A DNA stretch of 64,000 bases from Ornithinibacillus sp. 4-3 (GTDB lineage Bacteria; Bacillota; Bacilli; Bacillales; Amphibacillaceae): the NCBI RefSeq assembly GCF_040958695.1, contig NZ_CP162599.1, positions 1,770,001 to 1,834,000 on the forward strand, written 5' to 3'. A program made the position numbers and the translations under genes. The first letter of the stretch is position 1. Every line of letters starts with the position of its first letter. A model generated the notes under the pieces. The model saw nothing but the letters and a program-made list of their open reading frames with translations. It did no database searches and was not told the DNA's origin. Positions 24,772 to 33,971 of the stretch are shown one piece after another.

Positions 24772-24815
24772 GAAACGTACGTTCTATTTTATCACGAATA
24801 AAAGAACGTATGTAC
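24772..24815. promoter_or_regulatory. Two LexA-like (SOS) boxes
   Basis: AAACGTACGTTC (24774-24785) and GAACGTATGTAC (24804-24815) each match the Bacillus LexA form GAAC-N4-GTTC with one mismatch and lie in the promoter region of the small WYL-like gene on the minus strand. Confidence 0.45.
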
Positions 24816-25027
24816 TGTTATGTTTTACCATTGTTATTTTATGATTTCTCATTGGTAATGAGAACTAATATTCTTATATGGAGGATTATTTTAAAAATGT
24901 TACAAAGCTATAGTTAAGTTATGTATCAATTAAAGCGCTGCACCATTTTTTTAATGGGACTTGAAGTTAATATCTAAAGCAATCATTGAAAATTGCTTGA
25001 AAAGTATTATTAATAAATGATTTTAAA
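24816..25027. other. Gene-free stretch with a dyad
   Basis: No credible gene. TTCTCATT-GGT-AATGAGAA (24846-24864) is a perfect 8-bp dyad resembling a Fur/PerR-type half-site arrangement. It is followed by GGAGG and a six-codon frame (ATG at 24898), which looks like the promoter and start of a gene that has been lost. Confidence 0.35.
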
Positions 25028-25072
25028 AAACAGAAAAACATGAGTCCAGCTTAGCTTAGAGCTCATGTTTTA
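25028..25072 (-). terminator. Rho-independent terminator of methyltransferase gene
   Basis: AAACATGAG (25036-25044) and CTCATGTTT (25062-25070) pair; on the minus strand the second arm is followed by a T-rich run. Confidence 0.8.
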
Positions 25073-25090
25073 ACAAATTTTATTTAATTA

Positions 25091-25867
25091 TTAATGTCCC
25101 TTTTTTATTGCTTTTAATAATAAGGCTTCTCCTTGAAATGATTCAATTTTATTATTATTTGATTGAATGCGAAATTTCCATTTCACTTTTTCTGGAGTTT
25201 CAAGCATTAAATTGTTTAAAGTTTCTTTCTCTGCACCTGATAAATGCATTCGCTCACACCAATTCTCAAATTCAAATCGCTTTTCAAAACGATGGAATTC
25301 TTGAATTTCAAAACCATTTAATTCTAACATGCGAAGCCATTCTGTCTTTTTCCATGCCCGGAAATGGCTATAATCTCTCATTTTTTCTACTTTATTATAA
25401 AAATCGTCTAACATATCATCTTCAGGGGCAACATTGTCATCCAATAGGAAAGTTCCATCAGGTTTTAGAACGCGATAAACTTCTTTTATAAAGTCAGTAA
25501 TGTTTGGAAAATGGTGAGGAGCAATTCGGCAAGTAATCATATCAAATGATTCATCTGGGAAAGGCATTTTTTCTGCATCACCTTCCACAAAAAGTACATT
25601 AGAATGACCATTACCTTTTATAAACTTTTCAGCAGATGCTAACATTTCCGGTGTTAAATCCATAGCTGTTACCTGGCGAACAAGAGGTGCTAAAGCATTC
25701 GCCGTATGTCCACCTCCTGTGGCTACATCGAGAACATCTTCCACTCCTGTTGCACATGCCATTTCTACTAATTTATTCAAATCCCCACCATTGCGGTGTA
25801 TTTCACTTTTAACGTAAGAATCAGCGCTACGACCAAATTGATTTTTAACATCTTGTTTGGTTTCCAT
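25091..25867 (-). CDS. Class I SAM-dependent methyltransferase (UbiE/YcgJ-like)
   Basis: A 258-residue methyltransferase with SAM motif I DVLDVATGGGHTANALAP, motif II MDLTPEMLASAEKF, and post motifs FVEGDAEKMPFPDESFDMITCRIAPHHF. The layout is that of B. subtilis YcgJ and other small-molecule methyltransferases. Substrate unknown. Separated by 100 bases from the tautomerase gene upstream. Confidence 0.9.
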   Translation of the reverse strand: METKQDVKNQFGRSADSYVKSEIHRNGGDLNKLVEMACATGVEDVLDVATGGGHTANALAPLVRQVTAMDLTPEMLASAEKFIKGNGHSNVLFVEGDAEKMPFPDESFDMITCRIAPHHFPNITDFIKEVYRVLKPDGTFLLDDNVAPEDDMLDDFYNKVEKMRDYSHFRAWKKTEWLRMLELNGFEIQEFHRFEKRFEFENWCERMHLSGAEKETLNNLMLETPEKVKWKFRIQSNNNKIESFQGEALLLKAIKKGH

Positions 25868-25967
25868 TTATTTGCTCCTTTTTTATATCTAGATTGGATT
25901 TATTAATTCCTTAAAAACTAAGTTCGCACTATTACCTTAGCATAAAAATCTACGAATAGAGTTCTTT

Positions 25968-26171
25968 TTATTGATCATTTTTTCTACGAGCGGTTATTGT
26001 TTCTCCAGCAATGCCCCAATTATCCGTATCCACTTCATCAATAACTACAACAGTTGTCTGTGGATTCTTATCTAAAACATCAACCAATAATTGTGTTGCT
26101 CCTTTAATAAGCTCAGCCTTTTTGTCAGGTGTAACATGCTCATTTGTAATTTTTATATTTATGTAAGGCAT
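25968..26171 (-). CDS. 4-oxalocrotonate tautomerase-family protein
   Basis: A 67-residue member of the tautomerase superfamily: the residue after Met is the catalytic Pro (MPYINIKI), with TVVVIDEVDTDNWGIAGE in the second half, where Arg11 of classical 4-OT is missing but the WGIAGE motif is kept. Keto-enol tautomerisation of an unknown substrate. It follows the MFS gene with 24 bases spacing and is probably cotranscribed with it. Confidence 0.92.
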   Translation of the reverse strand: MPYINIKITNEHVTPDKKAELIKGATQLLVDVLDKNPQTTVVVIDEVDTDNWGIAGETITARRKNDQ

Positions 26172-26195
26172 TAAAATTCCCTCTTTTCATTTAAT

Positions 26196-27353
26196 TTAAC
26201 GCTCATATCGAATACCACTTATAAGCAATACTGCACCAATGAACACCGCGCTAGCTGCTGCAACTAACGCTGAATTAAAACCTTGTGTATGGGATAATAG
26301 AATTCCAGCAAATGTTGGTCCAATCATTTGACCAGCAGCATATACGGCAGTTAAATAACCTATGATTCTACCACTGTTTGATGGGCTCATTTGTCGTGCT
26401 AATGTTGTAGCCAATGTGGTAATGCCCATAAATGTAGCTCCAAATAATAAAGCACTTAACATTAAACTAGATTTACTTAACGAGAAAACGGGCAGTACAA
26501 TACCAATGGATTGTAGAAGCATCGAAAATACTAGTGATTTTACAAACCCCCATTTTTTTGCAAGGTTCGACCAGATGATGCATGATGGAATTGCAGCCAA
26601 TCCGGCAACCATCCAAACAATAGCTGGGTCATTGCTAAAGGTTGAGGTCTGTTCAGCAATCGATACGATAAATGTTCCTGTTATAATGTAACCTAATCCT
26701 TCAAGTCCATAGGCAATAATTAACCAAGGAAGCCATTTGAGGGGAGGTGCTTGCGTAACAACCACTTGTTCTTCCTTTTTCATAATCCTGTTTGGGGAAT
26801 CTTTTAGCCATAACCATACGAAGATAAAAAGAATTACGCTTATAATGGCTAATCCTATCCATACGCCTTCCCACTCAAATAAATTATTTAAACTAGGAAT
26901 AAAGAGTGTAGAGAAAAAGATACCAAATCCTACGCCTGCATAAAATAATCCTGACCAATTTGTTTTACCTATAGCAGCTAGTTTATCTAGTACAATACTT
27001 GAAGCTAAAACAAAAATGAATGCACTTGTCACTCCTGAAATAAAACGAACGATAAGCATCAAAATATAAGAATGAGAAAAACCCATCAAGCATGTAGTAA
27101 CTATATTTATCACAAGGCTTGCTCTTAAATAAAATGTTTTATGCTTTTTCAAAGGGAGAACTCCTGCTAAAATTGCTCCAATGAAATATCCTGCATAATT
27201 GCTAGAAGCAAGATAACCCGCCACAGCATCAGTAAAAGAAAGAGAACTCTGCATCAAAGGCAGAATAGGTGTATAAGCAAACCTTCCAATCCCCATTGCA
27301 ATCATCAAGGAAAAAATTCCACCAACCAAAAATAAAAAAGGATGTTTCTTCAA
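26196..27353 (-). CDS. MFS transporter, YbfB/YjiJ family
   Basis: A 385-residue 12-helix transporter; the opening GMIAMGIGRFAYTPILPLM-type stretch and YAGYFIGAILAG in helix 2 are diagnostic of the YbfB/YjiJ family. It is divergent from a LysR gene, the usual arrangement for this family, and is likely induced by that regulator. Confidence 0.9.
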   Translation of the reverse strand: MKKHPFLFLVGGIFSLMIAMGIGRFAYTPILPLMQSSLSFTDAVAGYLASSNYAGYFIGAILAGVLPLKKHKTFYLRASLVINIVTTCLMGFSHSYILMLIVRFISGVTSAFIFVLASSIVLDKLAAIGKTNWSGLFYAGVGFGIFFSTLFIPSLNNLFEWEGVWIGLAIISVILFIFVWLWLKDSPNRIMKKEEQVVVTQAPPLKWLPWLIIAYGLEGLGYIITGTFIVSIAEQTSTFSNDPAIVWMVAGLAAIPSCIIWSNLAKKWGFVKSLVFSMLLQSIGIVLPVFSLSKSSLMLSALLFGATFMGITTLATTLARQMSPSNSGRIIGYLTAVYAAGQMIGPTFAGILLSHTQGFNSALVAAASAVFIGAVLLISGIRYER

Positions 27354-27432
27354 TTTTTCACCTCCAACTAAAATAATCTGTATTTCTAATTTTATCTTAG
27401 CCGTTTTTTGTTATATGGTATAATACTTAAAA

Positions 27433-27450
27433 ATGATACAGTGATATCGT
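27433..27450. promoter_or_regulatory. Probable LysR-type binding site
   Basis: Imperfect dyad ATGATA-CAGTGA-TATCGT, with the T-N(11)-A form of LysR regulators, in the divergent promoter between the MFS and LysR genes. Confidence 0.45.
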
Positions 27451-27480
27451 TTTTTTATATATCAGAAGGGGAAAGAGCGT

Positions 27481-28344
27481 ATGACTATGGATTTACAAGC
27501 ATTAAACTTTTTTCAAGCTGTTGCTAAATCTGGAAGTATATCAAAAGCAGCGAAAGAACTAAACTACGCGCAATCAAATTTAACAGCAAGAATTCAGCAA
27601 TTGGAATCAGATTTACAAACAAAACTGTTTTATAGACATAATCGTGGAGCCACGCTAACCGACAAAGGAAAAATCCTACTATCATATACAGAGGAAATAT
27701 TTCAACTTTTTGATGAGGTTAAAAACGTGATGAATGATGATCAAACACCGAAAGGACCTTTAGTAATAGGATCGATGGAAACAACTGCAGCAGTTCGTTT
27801 ACCAGTGTTCCTTTCAAATTTTCATCGTCAATATCCTGCAGTTGATCTTACTTTAAAAACAGGTCCAACTGAGCAAAATATCGCAGGCGTTTTACAATAT
27901 GAATTGGATGGAGCTTTTATTGCTGGACCTATTGAACATCCTGATCTTACTCATAAAATGATAGTAGAGGAAGAATTAGTCCTCATAACAGATGCTTCCC
28001 ATCAAACCTTATCCTCTATAAACAAAATAGAAAATCGTACAATATTAGTTTTTCGTAATGGCTGCTCATACCGGGCAAGATTTGAAGCATGGTTACATCA
28101 TGAAGGAGTAATTCCAGAAAAAATCATGGAATTTGGAACACTTGATGGAATTATCGGCTGTGTTTCCGCGGGGCTAGGTATCAGTTTACTTCCTCGAAGT
28201 GTAGTAGATAAACATATAAACGAAGAACCCATTATCCAACACGCAATTCCGAATAGATACGGTAAAGTTAAAACCTTCTTTATTTATCGTAATGACAAAC
28301 ATATATCAACTTCTTTGAGAGGTTTTTTGGAAATTTTAAATTAA
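27481..28344 (+). CDS. LysR-family transcriptional regulator
   Basis: A 287-residue regulator with the N-terminal winged helix (LQALNFFQAVAKSGSISKAAKELNYAQSNLTARIQQLES) and a co-inducer domain ending GLGISLLPRSVV. Starts at ATG 27481 after GGGGAAAG; ATG 27487 is an alternative. Presumed activator of the divergent MFS/tautomerase genes. Confidence 0.92.
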   Translation: MTMDLQALNFFQAVAKSGSISKAAKELNYAQSNLTARIQQLESDLQTKLFYRHNRGATLTDKGKILLSYTEEIFQLFDEVKNVMNDDQTPKGPLVIGSMETTAAVRLPVFLSNFHRQYPAVDLTLKTGPTEQNIAGVLQYELDGAFIAGPIEHPDLTHKMIVEEELVLITDASHQTLSSINKIENRTILVFRNGCSYRARFEAWLHHEGVIPEKIMEFGTLDGIIGCVSAGLGISLLPRSVVDKHINEEPIIQHAIPNRYGKVKTFFIYRNDKHISTSLRGFLEILN

Positions 28345-28446
28345 GAAATGAGATTAGTTAATTTTGGTATTTGTTTTTTTCAGTATGATTAAAAAAACTA
28401 AAACAAATGGTTGTATGAGCAGATGATCTATATAATTTAAATTTAT

Positions 28447-28605
28447 TTGGAGGATTTTTTTACGGCAGAAAGAGGGAAATACGCATTAGAAAGCCCAATT
28501 TCTCTATTTATTCAAGGAGAAGTTGGGCACTTTTATTTAGAAATAGCATTGGATCGACCGGAAAAAGTAAGCTCTCTTAAGCTCCAGTTACGTCTAACAA
28601 CATAA
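28447..28605 (+). pseudogene. Possible gene remnant
   Basis: The 400-base gap between the LysR and class V aminotransferase genes holds a 52-codon frame beginning at a TTG that itself forms part of GGAGGA. It reads TAERGKYALESPISLFIQGE and then HFYLEIALDRPEKVSSLKLQ, an amphipathic coding-like sequence with natural codon use but no proper start. I do not recognise the family; it looks like the end of a protein whose front is gone. Confidence 0.35.
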
Positions 28606-28766
28606 AAAATAAAGAGGAAGTAGTTCAAAAATATAGAAAAAAGTATATATCGTTATAATTTTTTCGTATTGGATTTTAGAAATGCTGACACTTACTATTA
28701 AATTATAGGCATATTATGAAACGCAAACTAACTTAGAAAATTGTACCGATGGGGGATTTTATAAAA

Positions 28767-30044
28767 ATGGCGAATGAAATACTATTTAGTAAAGAGCTAT
28801 TAGATGAAATTAGAGAAAAATTTGCATATGTTGATACAGATCCTTTAACACAAAAGAAAAGATTATACATGGATAATGCGGGGGGATCATTAAGATTAAA
28901 AAGTACGGTAGAAAAATTTATGCAATATGATTTAATACCAGATCACCCACAACGAGAGCATAAGACAGCGAAATATCTTGCTGATGTGGAAAGTAAAGGA
29001 TTAGAGGATACAAGATTAATATTTAATGCCAAAGACGGTAGCATTGTAACATGCTTCACTGCATCTCAAGCAATTTTTGAAATCACTGGTAAAATTGCTG
29101 AAAATATAGAAGGAACAAATATTGTAACTACTGCACTAGAACATCCATCTGTTTATGATTCTGCAAAGTTTTATGCAGATAAATTAGGAAAAGAACTTCG
29201 AGTAGCACCAACCAATCGTGTTACTGGAGGAGTAGATGTTGAAGAAATTACAAAGCTAATTGACCAGGAGACTATTTTCTTAAGCGTAATTTATGCATCA
29301 AATATTTCTGGAGCTATTCTTGATATCGAAACAATTGTAAAAGAAGCAAGAAAAATTAAGCCAGATCTTTATATTATTGTTGATTCTGTACAGCATGCAC
29401 CACATGGACTGATTGATTTAGAAAAAACTCCTGTAGATGTGATGAATTTTGCTCCATATAAGTTTTTTGGAGTAAGAGGATGTGGAGTTGCTTATCTTTC
29501 AGAAAGAGCAGCTAAATTACCACATCACCGTTTAATTGGAAAAGAAGAGGGCGATTTACAGCTTGGAAGCCCAGTACCAGCTCATTTTGCTGTGATTAGC
29601 GAGATTGTTGATTATGTCTGCTGGATTGGTAGCAAATTTACAAAAGAACAAGGTAAAAGAGCTCTATATGTGGAAGGTATTAAAAGAATTGGTTTACACG
29701 AAAAAGGCTTGCTAGAGGTCCTGCTAAATGGGACAGACAAAACAACGGGATTAAGAAACATTCCAGGTGTGACAGTGCATCTTGATTATGAAGATTTATC
29801 CAAACGTGATTTTATCATTGCAATTAGCATTGATCAATTGGGATACAAAGAAGCAGTAAAGCAGTATGAAGCAGAAAATGTCATTGTATATGATCGCGTG
29901 GCATCAAGTATTTATTCGAAGCGAATGTTAGAATCATTTGGCTTAGATGGAGCTGTCAGAATTTCTCCATTACATTGCAATACTGTGGAAGAAATTGAAG
30001 AATTCTTAGAAATTACAGCAAAAATTGCAAAAGCAAATGCTTAG
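28767..30044 (+). CDS. Class V aminotransferase (cysteine desulfurase-like fold)
   Basis: Start at ATG 28767 with GGGGGA upstream. The 425-residue PLP enzyme has IIVDSVQHAPHG (cofactor Asp and His/Gln region) and PYKFFGVRGCG with the Schiff-base lysine near residue 239. It lacks the flexible cysteine loop of true desulfurases, so it more likely acts on an amino acid such as a cysteine, serine or kynurenine relative. It is followed convergently by a LysR gene. Confidence 0.85.
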   Translation: MANEILFSKELLDEIREKFAYVDTDPLTQKKRLYMDNAGGSLRLKSTVEKFMQYDLIPDHPQREHKTAKYLADVESKGLEDTRLIFNAKDGSIVTCFTASQAIFEITGKIAENIEGTNIVTTALEHPSVYDSAKFYADKLGKELRVAPTNRVTGGVDVEEITKLIDQETIFLSVIYASNISGAILDIETIVKEARKIKPDLYIIVDSVQHAPHGLIDLEKTPVDVMNFAPYKFFGVRGCGVAYLSERAAKLPHHRLIGKEEGDLQLGSPVPAHFAVISEIVDYVCWIGSKFTKEQGKRALYVEGIKRIGLHEKGLLEVLLNGTDKTTGLRNIPGVTVHLDYEDLSKRDFIIAISIDQLGYKEAVKQYEAENVIVYDRVASSIYSKRMLESFGLDGAVRISPLHCNTVEEIEEFLEITAKIAKANA

Positions 30045-30091
30045 GAAATGGGGAAAAGGACTGAACATGGTGTGTGTTTAGTCCATCCCTC

Positions 30092-31048
30092 TTAAATATC
30101 TGAAAGACTTCTTTGATTTAGAAACTGAATGAAATCCGTGTCGATTTTAGAAAGTGATTCCAGATTTTTATGGTACAACATAATATTTTGGTAGGCATTC
30201 TCATCATTAATCTTATAAAAATATAGCTTGTTAGTACTTTCAAGATAGCGAGCAACTCCTGCACGAACAAAAGCAATGCCTTTTCCATTATGAGCAATAT
30301 AGTAAGATGTAAGCATTTGATCGAGATGCATAGATACCTTAGGATTAAACCCTGCTTTTTTACACATTTTTAATCCTCTTTGGTGCATATCATTGCCCTT
30401 TTTTAACAAGACAAAATTCTCGTTTTCAAATGCATTAAGATCTACTTTCAGCTGCTTCTCATTCAAATAGTGACCATTTGCAACTTCATCAAATGTAAGA
30501 CGATACTTCTTCAAATGTTCATTTATTTCAAGAGCAGCTGGAACTGCTAGCAAAATATGTTCCTTAGCCCAGGCGTAAGAACGAAAGTATTTTGGAATTC
30601 CTTTCTTTTCAACATCAATGACCATATCAACGATACCAGAGCGAAGGCATTGCATTAAGTCATCTGCGTTAGCTTCCAAAAGGCTTACAGTATGACCAGG
30701 ATATTCCTTTTTAAACTCCTGTACAACCTTTGGTAAAATGTACGTGCAAAAGAAGGAAGCACCACCAATATTTAATGTTTTTAAGTTTTCATCACGCAGG
30801 CGATTGAAATAGGATTTCATTTTTTGTTCTATGTTCATAATGTTTTCAATAGATTCAATATAATATTCACCGGCTGTTGTTAACTCGATGGGGTTACTGC
30901 TTCGATCAAATAAGGGGATTCCAATTTCTTCCTCTACTTTTTTAATCTTAGCACTAAGCGCTGGCTGTGAGATATATAAATTTTCAGCTGCTTTGGAAAA
31001 GCTTTTATTTACATATACTGCATAAACATAATCCATATCTTTAAGCAT
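30092..31048 (-). CDS. LysR-family transcriptional regulator
   Basis: A 318-residue LysR protein (MDYVYAVYVNKSFSKAAENLYISQPALSAKIKKVEEEIGIP, then a long sensing domain). It is divergent from the class I aminotransferase/RidA pair and close to the class V aminotransferase, so it probably controls one or both. A dyad in the divergent promoter is its likely site. Confidence 0.9.
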   Translation of the reverse strand: MLKDMDYVYAVYVNKSFSKAAENLYISQPALSAKIKKVEEEIGIPLFDRSSNPIELTTAGEYYIESIENIMNIEQKMKSYFNRLRDENLKTLNIGGASFFCTYILPKVVQEFKKEYPGHTVSLLEANADDLMQCLRSGIVDMVIDVEKKGIPKYFRSYAWAKEHILLAVPAALEINEHLKKYRLTFDEVANGHYLNEKQLKVDLNAFENENFVLLKKGNDMHQRGLKMCKKAGFNPKVSMHLDQMLTSYYIAHNGKGIAFVRAGVARYLESTNKLYFYKINDENAYQNIMLYHKNLESLSKIDTDFIQFLNQRSLSDI

Positions 31049-31105
31049 AAATATATCTCCTTATGTATGTCATTATTATTTTTTGAAGCGTAATTAAGAA
31101 GTCTT

Positions 31106-31119
31106 CTTATAACTATAAG
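31106..31119. promoter_or_regulatory. Probable LysR operator
   Basis: CTTATA-AC-TATAAG, a perfect 6-bp dyad, in the 130-base divergent promoter between the LysR gene and the aminotransferase gene. Confidence 0.45.
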
Positions 31120-31178
31120 GAATAAGAGGATGCTCTGTAAAGTATTAAAAGTATTGAAAAAGAAAAGGATGATGAATA

Positions 31179-32393
31179 ATGGATAGAATAGAGAAAAAGT
31201 TTATTAAATTAGGAGCTGAATATGCTCCAGGTCAAGAAGTAAGACAACGTACAGATGATATTAAATTATCCTTCGAAAAAATCCCAGGAACTCCAGTTGA
31301 TTTTTCACATGGTGATGTAGACGCTTTTGAACCAGTATCTGGATCATTAGATGTCTTTGTTGAAGGTGTTCACCTTGGTGGAAAACAAGCTTATACAGAA
31401 TATCGTGGAAGTAAGAATATCCGTGAAAATGTTGCGGAGAAGCTTACACGTTTTACGGGTGCAAGTATTGATGTAGATAAAAACTTCATTATTACTCCTG
31501 GTACACAAGGAGCTCTTTTCCTAGCAATGGGAGCTAGTGTTATTAAAGGAGATAAGGTTGCAATTGTAGAGCCTGACTATTTCGCTAATCGCAAGCTAGT
31601 AGAATTCTTTGATGGTGAAATTGTACCTATTCAAATGGATTATTTAAGCACAAATACTGCTGCTGGGCTAGATTTGACTCAACTAGAAGAAGCGTTTAAA
31701 TCAGGTGTTAAACTTTTCTTATTTTCAAATCCAAATAATCCTACAGGTGTTATTTATTCCCAGGATGAAATTCATTCTATTGCTGAGCTTGCAAGCAAAT
31801 ATGGAGCAAATGTAATTGTTGATCAGTTATATTCTCGACTAATTTTTGACGGCAGAAAATATACACATTTAGCTGCGCAAAGTAAAATAGATCCTGAAAA
31901 TGTTATCACTATTATGGGACCATCTAAAACAGAATCGTTGAGTGGATATAGACTTGGTGTTGCATTTGGATCTGCTAAAATTATTGACCGTATGGAAAAA
32001 CTTCAAGCAATCGTATCCCTACGTGCAGGAGGATATAGCCAAGCTGTTTTAAAAACATGGTTTTCTGAACCAGAAGAGTGGATGGCAGAACGTATTGTTC
32101 AACATCAAGCAATTCGTGATGATTTAGTACACAAATTACAGGCTGTTGAAGGATTTAAAGTAAGACCTACGGAAGCGGGAAGCTATTTATTCCCAAAAAT
32201 TCCTGCATTGAATATTTCTATCAATGAATTTGTTAAATTACTTCGCCTACAGGCTGCGGTTACTGTAACACCTGGCACTGAATTTGGACCACAGTTTACA
32301 GATAGCTTCCGCATTAATTTTTCACAGGATCATAAAGCTGCCGTTGACGCAATAACACGTGTTATACAAGTAGTAGAGGAGAATCGTAAATGA
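31179..32393 (+). CDS. Class I/II PLP-dependent aminotransferase
   Basis: A 404-residue fold-type I enzyme: LFLFSNPNNPTGVIYSQDE around residue 190, VIVDQLYSRLIF with the cofactor Asp and Tyr, and the lysine in MGPSKTESLSGYRLG. The N-terminal 70 residues are longer than usual for AspAT. Its stop overlaps the RidA gene by 4 bases, suggesting that the reaction yields an enamine/imine which RidA hydrolyses. Confidence 0.9.
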   Translation: MDRIEKKFIKLGAEYAPGQEVRQRTDDIKLSFEKIPGTPVDFSHGDVDAFEPVSGSLDVFVEGVHLGGKQAYTEYRGSKNIRENVAEKLTRFTGASIDVDKNFIITPGTQGALFLAMGASVIKGDKVAIVEPDYFANRKLVEFFDGEIVPIQMDYLSTNTAAGLDLTQLEEAFKSGVKLFLFSNPNNPTGVIYSQDEIHSIAELASKYGANVIVDQLYSRLIFDGRKYTHLAAQSKIDPENVITIMGPSKTESLSGYRLGVAFGSAKIIDRMEKLQAIVSLRAGGYSQAVLKTWFSEPEEWMAERIVQHQAIRDDLVHKLQAVEGFKVRPTEAGSYLFPKIPALNISINEFVKLLRLQAAVTVTPGTEFGPQFTDSFRINFSQDHKAAVDAITRVIQVVEENRK

Positions 32394-32815
32394 GTAAAAA
32401 GAATCCTATTCCCCAAGGAAAATATGTTCCAGCTACAAGATTTGGGAATATCATCTATACAGCTGGTATGACACCAAGAAAAGATGGTGTTTTAATTCAA
32501 AGTGAAAAAGTAAGTGCTAATAAGCCACTTGATTATTATAAAGATTCTGTTTTACAAGCAATGTCTAATGCATTAATAGCCGCAGAAAATTTATTAGAAG
32601 ATCAAGAAAAACTGGAAAAAGTCTTATCACTTAATGTGTATGTAAATGCAGAAGAAGATTTTTTGCAACACACAGCTTTGGCAGATTTTGCATCTGAATA
32701 TTTATTTGAGGTATTAGGGGATGCAGGTATAGGAAGCCGTGCAGCTATTGGTATCGCATCATTGCCAGGTAATGCGCCAATTGAAATTCAATTAGTCGCT
32801 GGAGTTTCATCATAA
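32390..32815 (+). CDS. RidA-family enamine/imine deaminase
   Basis: A 141-residue RidA-family protein overlapping the aminotransferase stop (ATGA). The start KNPIPQGKYVPATRFGNIIYTAGMTPR and the end SRAAIGIASLPGNAPIEIQLVA follow the family, though the canonical C-terminal arginine region is altered to GIGSRAAIG, with Arg present. It probably clears reactive enamine intermediates made by its partner. Confidence 0.88.
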   Translation: MSKKNPIPQGKYVPATRFGNIIYTAGMTPRKDGVLIQSEKVSANKPLDYYKDSVLQAMSNALIAAENLLEDQEKLEKVLSLNVYVNAEEDFLQHTALADFASEYLFEVLGDAGIGSRAAIGIASLPGNAPIEIQLVAGVSS

Positions 32816-32816
32816 A

Positions 32817-32862
32817 AAATAAAGATAGAGTCCATGACATCATGGACTCTATCTTTATTTTA
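32817..32862. terminator. Bidirectional terminator
   Basis: A very stable hairpin, AAATAAAGATAGAGTCCATG pairing with its complement across a 3- to 4-base loop, between the convergent RidA and threonine-synthase-like genes; T-rich on both strands. Confidence 0.95.
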
Positions 32863-32865
32863 AAT

Positions 32866-33957
32866 TTAATTTGATTTAATTCCAGCACCGCAGAGAGGAA
32901 TAATCACTATTTCATCTTTTGTGCGTTCATACTTTAAATAGCCTGCATAATTAATAGCAGAAGTAATTTCTACATAGAAGCCTTTTGCTGCAAGCTGTTC
33001 ACGAGCCTCTGAAATCTCTTCTTCTCCAATGGTAATAATCATACCATCTGTCTCGCGAATAGCTTCTAATATTTGCTTCGATCTCGCTGGGGCTGCAATA
33101 GCAATTCCTTCTGCTAAAGTTCCTTCATTAATAACAGGATTTGCCACTAATTCTTGATTATTAAATGCTTTAGCTAATGGTGCGCAATTTTCAGCTTGAA
33201 TAGCTACAATTTTTGGCATACGATCGATTTTCTTTGCTTCTAAAAGCTCTTTAAATCCATAATATACACCTAATACTAATGTTCCATTTCCTACTGGTAC
33301 AATCAATGTATGTGGAGCCTTTTTTAGCTGTTCAAATATTTCAAAGGCATATGTTTTTGTACCTTCATAAAAATATGGATTATAGACATGACTCGCATAA
33401 AATACTTTTTCTTTTTCAACTGCAGTTTGAGCTGCAGCTGCAACATCTTCTCGTGTTCCTTTAATTGCTTTCACTTGTGCTCCATGTGCCTTAATTTGCG
33501 CTAATTTTTTAGGTGAGGTATCTGCACTTACATAGACATCACAGTTGATACCAGCTCTTGCACTATATGCAGCAATAGCTGTTCCTGCATTTCCACTACT
33601 ATCTGCTATCATCTTTTTCACACCTAATTGTTTTGCCATTGTGACCAAGACAGCTGCACCACGATCTTTAAAGGAAAGAGTAGGCATCATATATTCCACT
33701 TTCACAAATGCATCTGGTGCTGTTTGATCTAATGGGACAAGCGGTGTTTGTCCTTCGCCAAGGGTAACAGATGACCACCCAACTAAATTTTCTTCCGTAT
33801 CCATTGAGTTAACATATCTCCAAATGGATGGATGGTCTGTCCAGTTAATATCTGATTCGGATTTTTGTAGATTCAAGAGTCCACCACAATCACATTTCCA
33901 TAGCGTTTCATGAATAGGATATATTTTATCGCAATCTGAACAAATATAATTGGTCAT
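32866..33957 (-). CDS. Threonine-synthase-like PLP lyase with zinc-ribbon N-terminus
   Basis: Start at 33957 (MTNYICSDCDK), the Met 8 bases after GGAG; two upstream Mets lack a site. A rubredoxin-like zinc ribbon (CSDCDKIYP and WKCDCGG) precedes a fold-type II PLP domain with LSFKDRGAA (lysine) and DSSGNAGTAIAAY. This architecture is that of threonine synthases, but the gene is far from hom/thrB and is coupled to a RidA gene, so a catabolic lyase is more likely. Confidence 0.85.
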   Translation of the reverse strand: MTNYICSDCDKIYPIHETLWKCDCGGLLNLQKSESDINWTDHPSIWRYVNSMDTEENLVGWSSVTLGEGQTPLVPLDQTAPDAFVKVEYMMPTLSFKDRGAAVLVTMAKQLGVKKMIADSSGNAGTAIAAYSARAGINCDVYVSADTSPKKLAQIKAHGAQVKAIKGTREDVAAAAQTAVEKEKVFYASHVYNPYFYEGTKTYAFEIFEQLKKAPHTLIVPVGNGTLVLGVYYGFKELLEAKKIDRMPKIVAIQAENCAPLAKAFNNQELVANPVINEGTLAEGIAIAAPARSKQILEAIRETDGMIITIGEEEISEAREQLAAKGFYVEITSAINYAGYLKYERTKDEIVIIPLCGAGIKSN

Positions 33958-33971
33958 TTGTATCATCTCCA

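Noticed and set aside
24846..24864. Fur box
   Set aside because: The dyad has AATGAGAA halves but not the 7-1-7 Fur arrangement seen at 13747, 14665 and 14871; described as an unassigned dyad.
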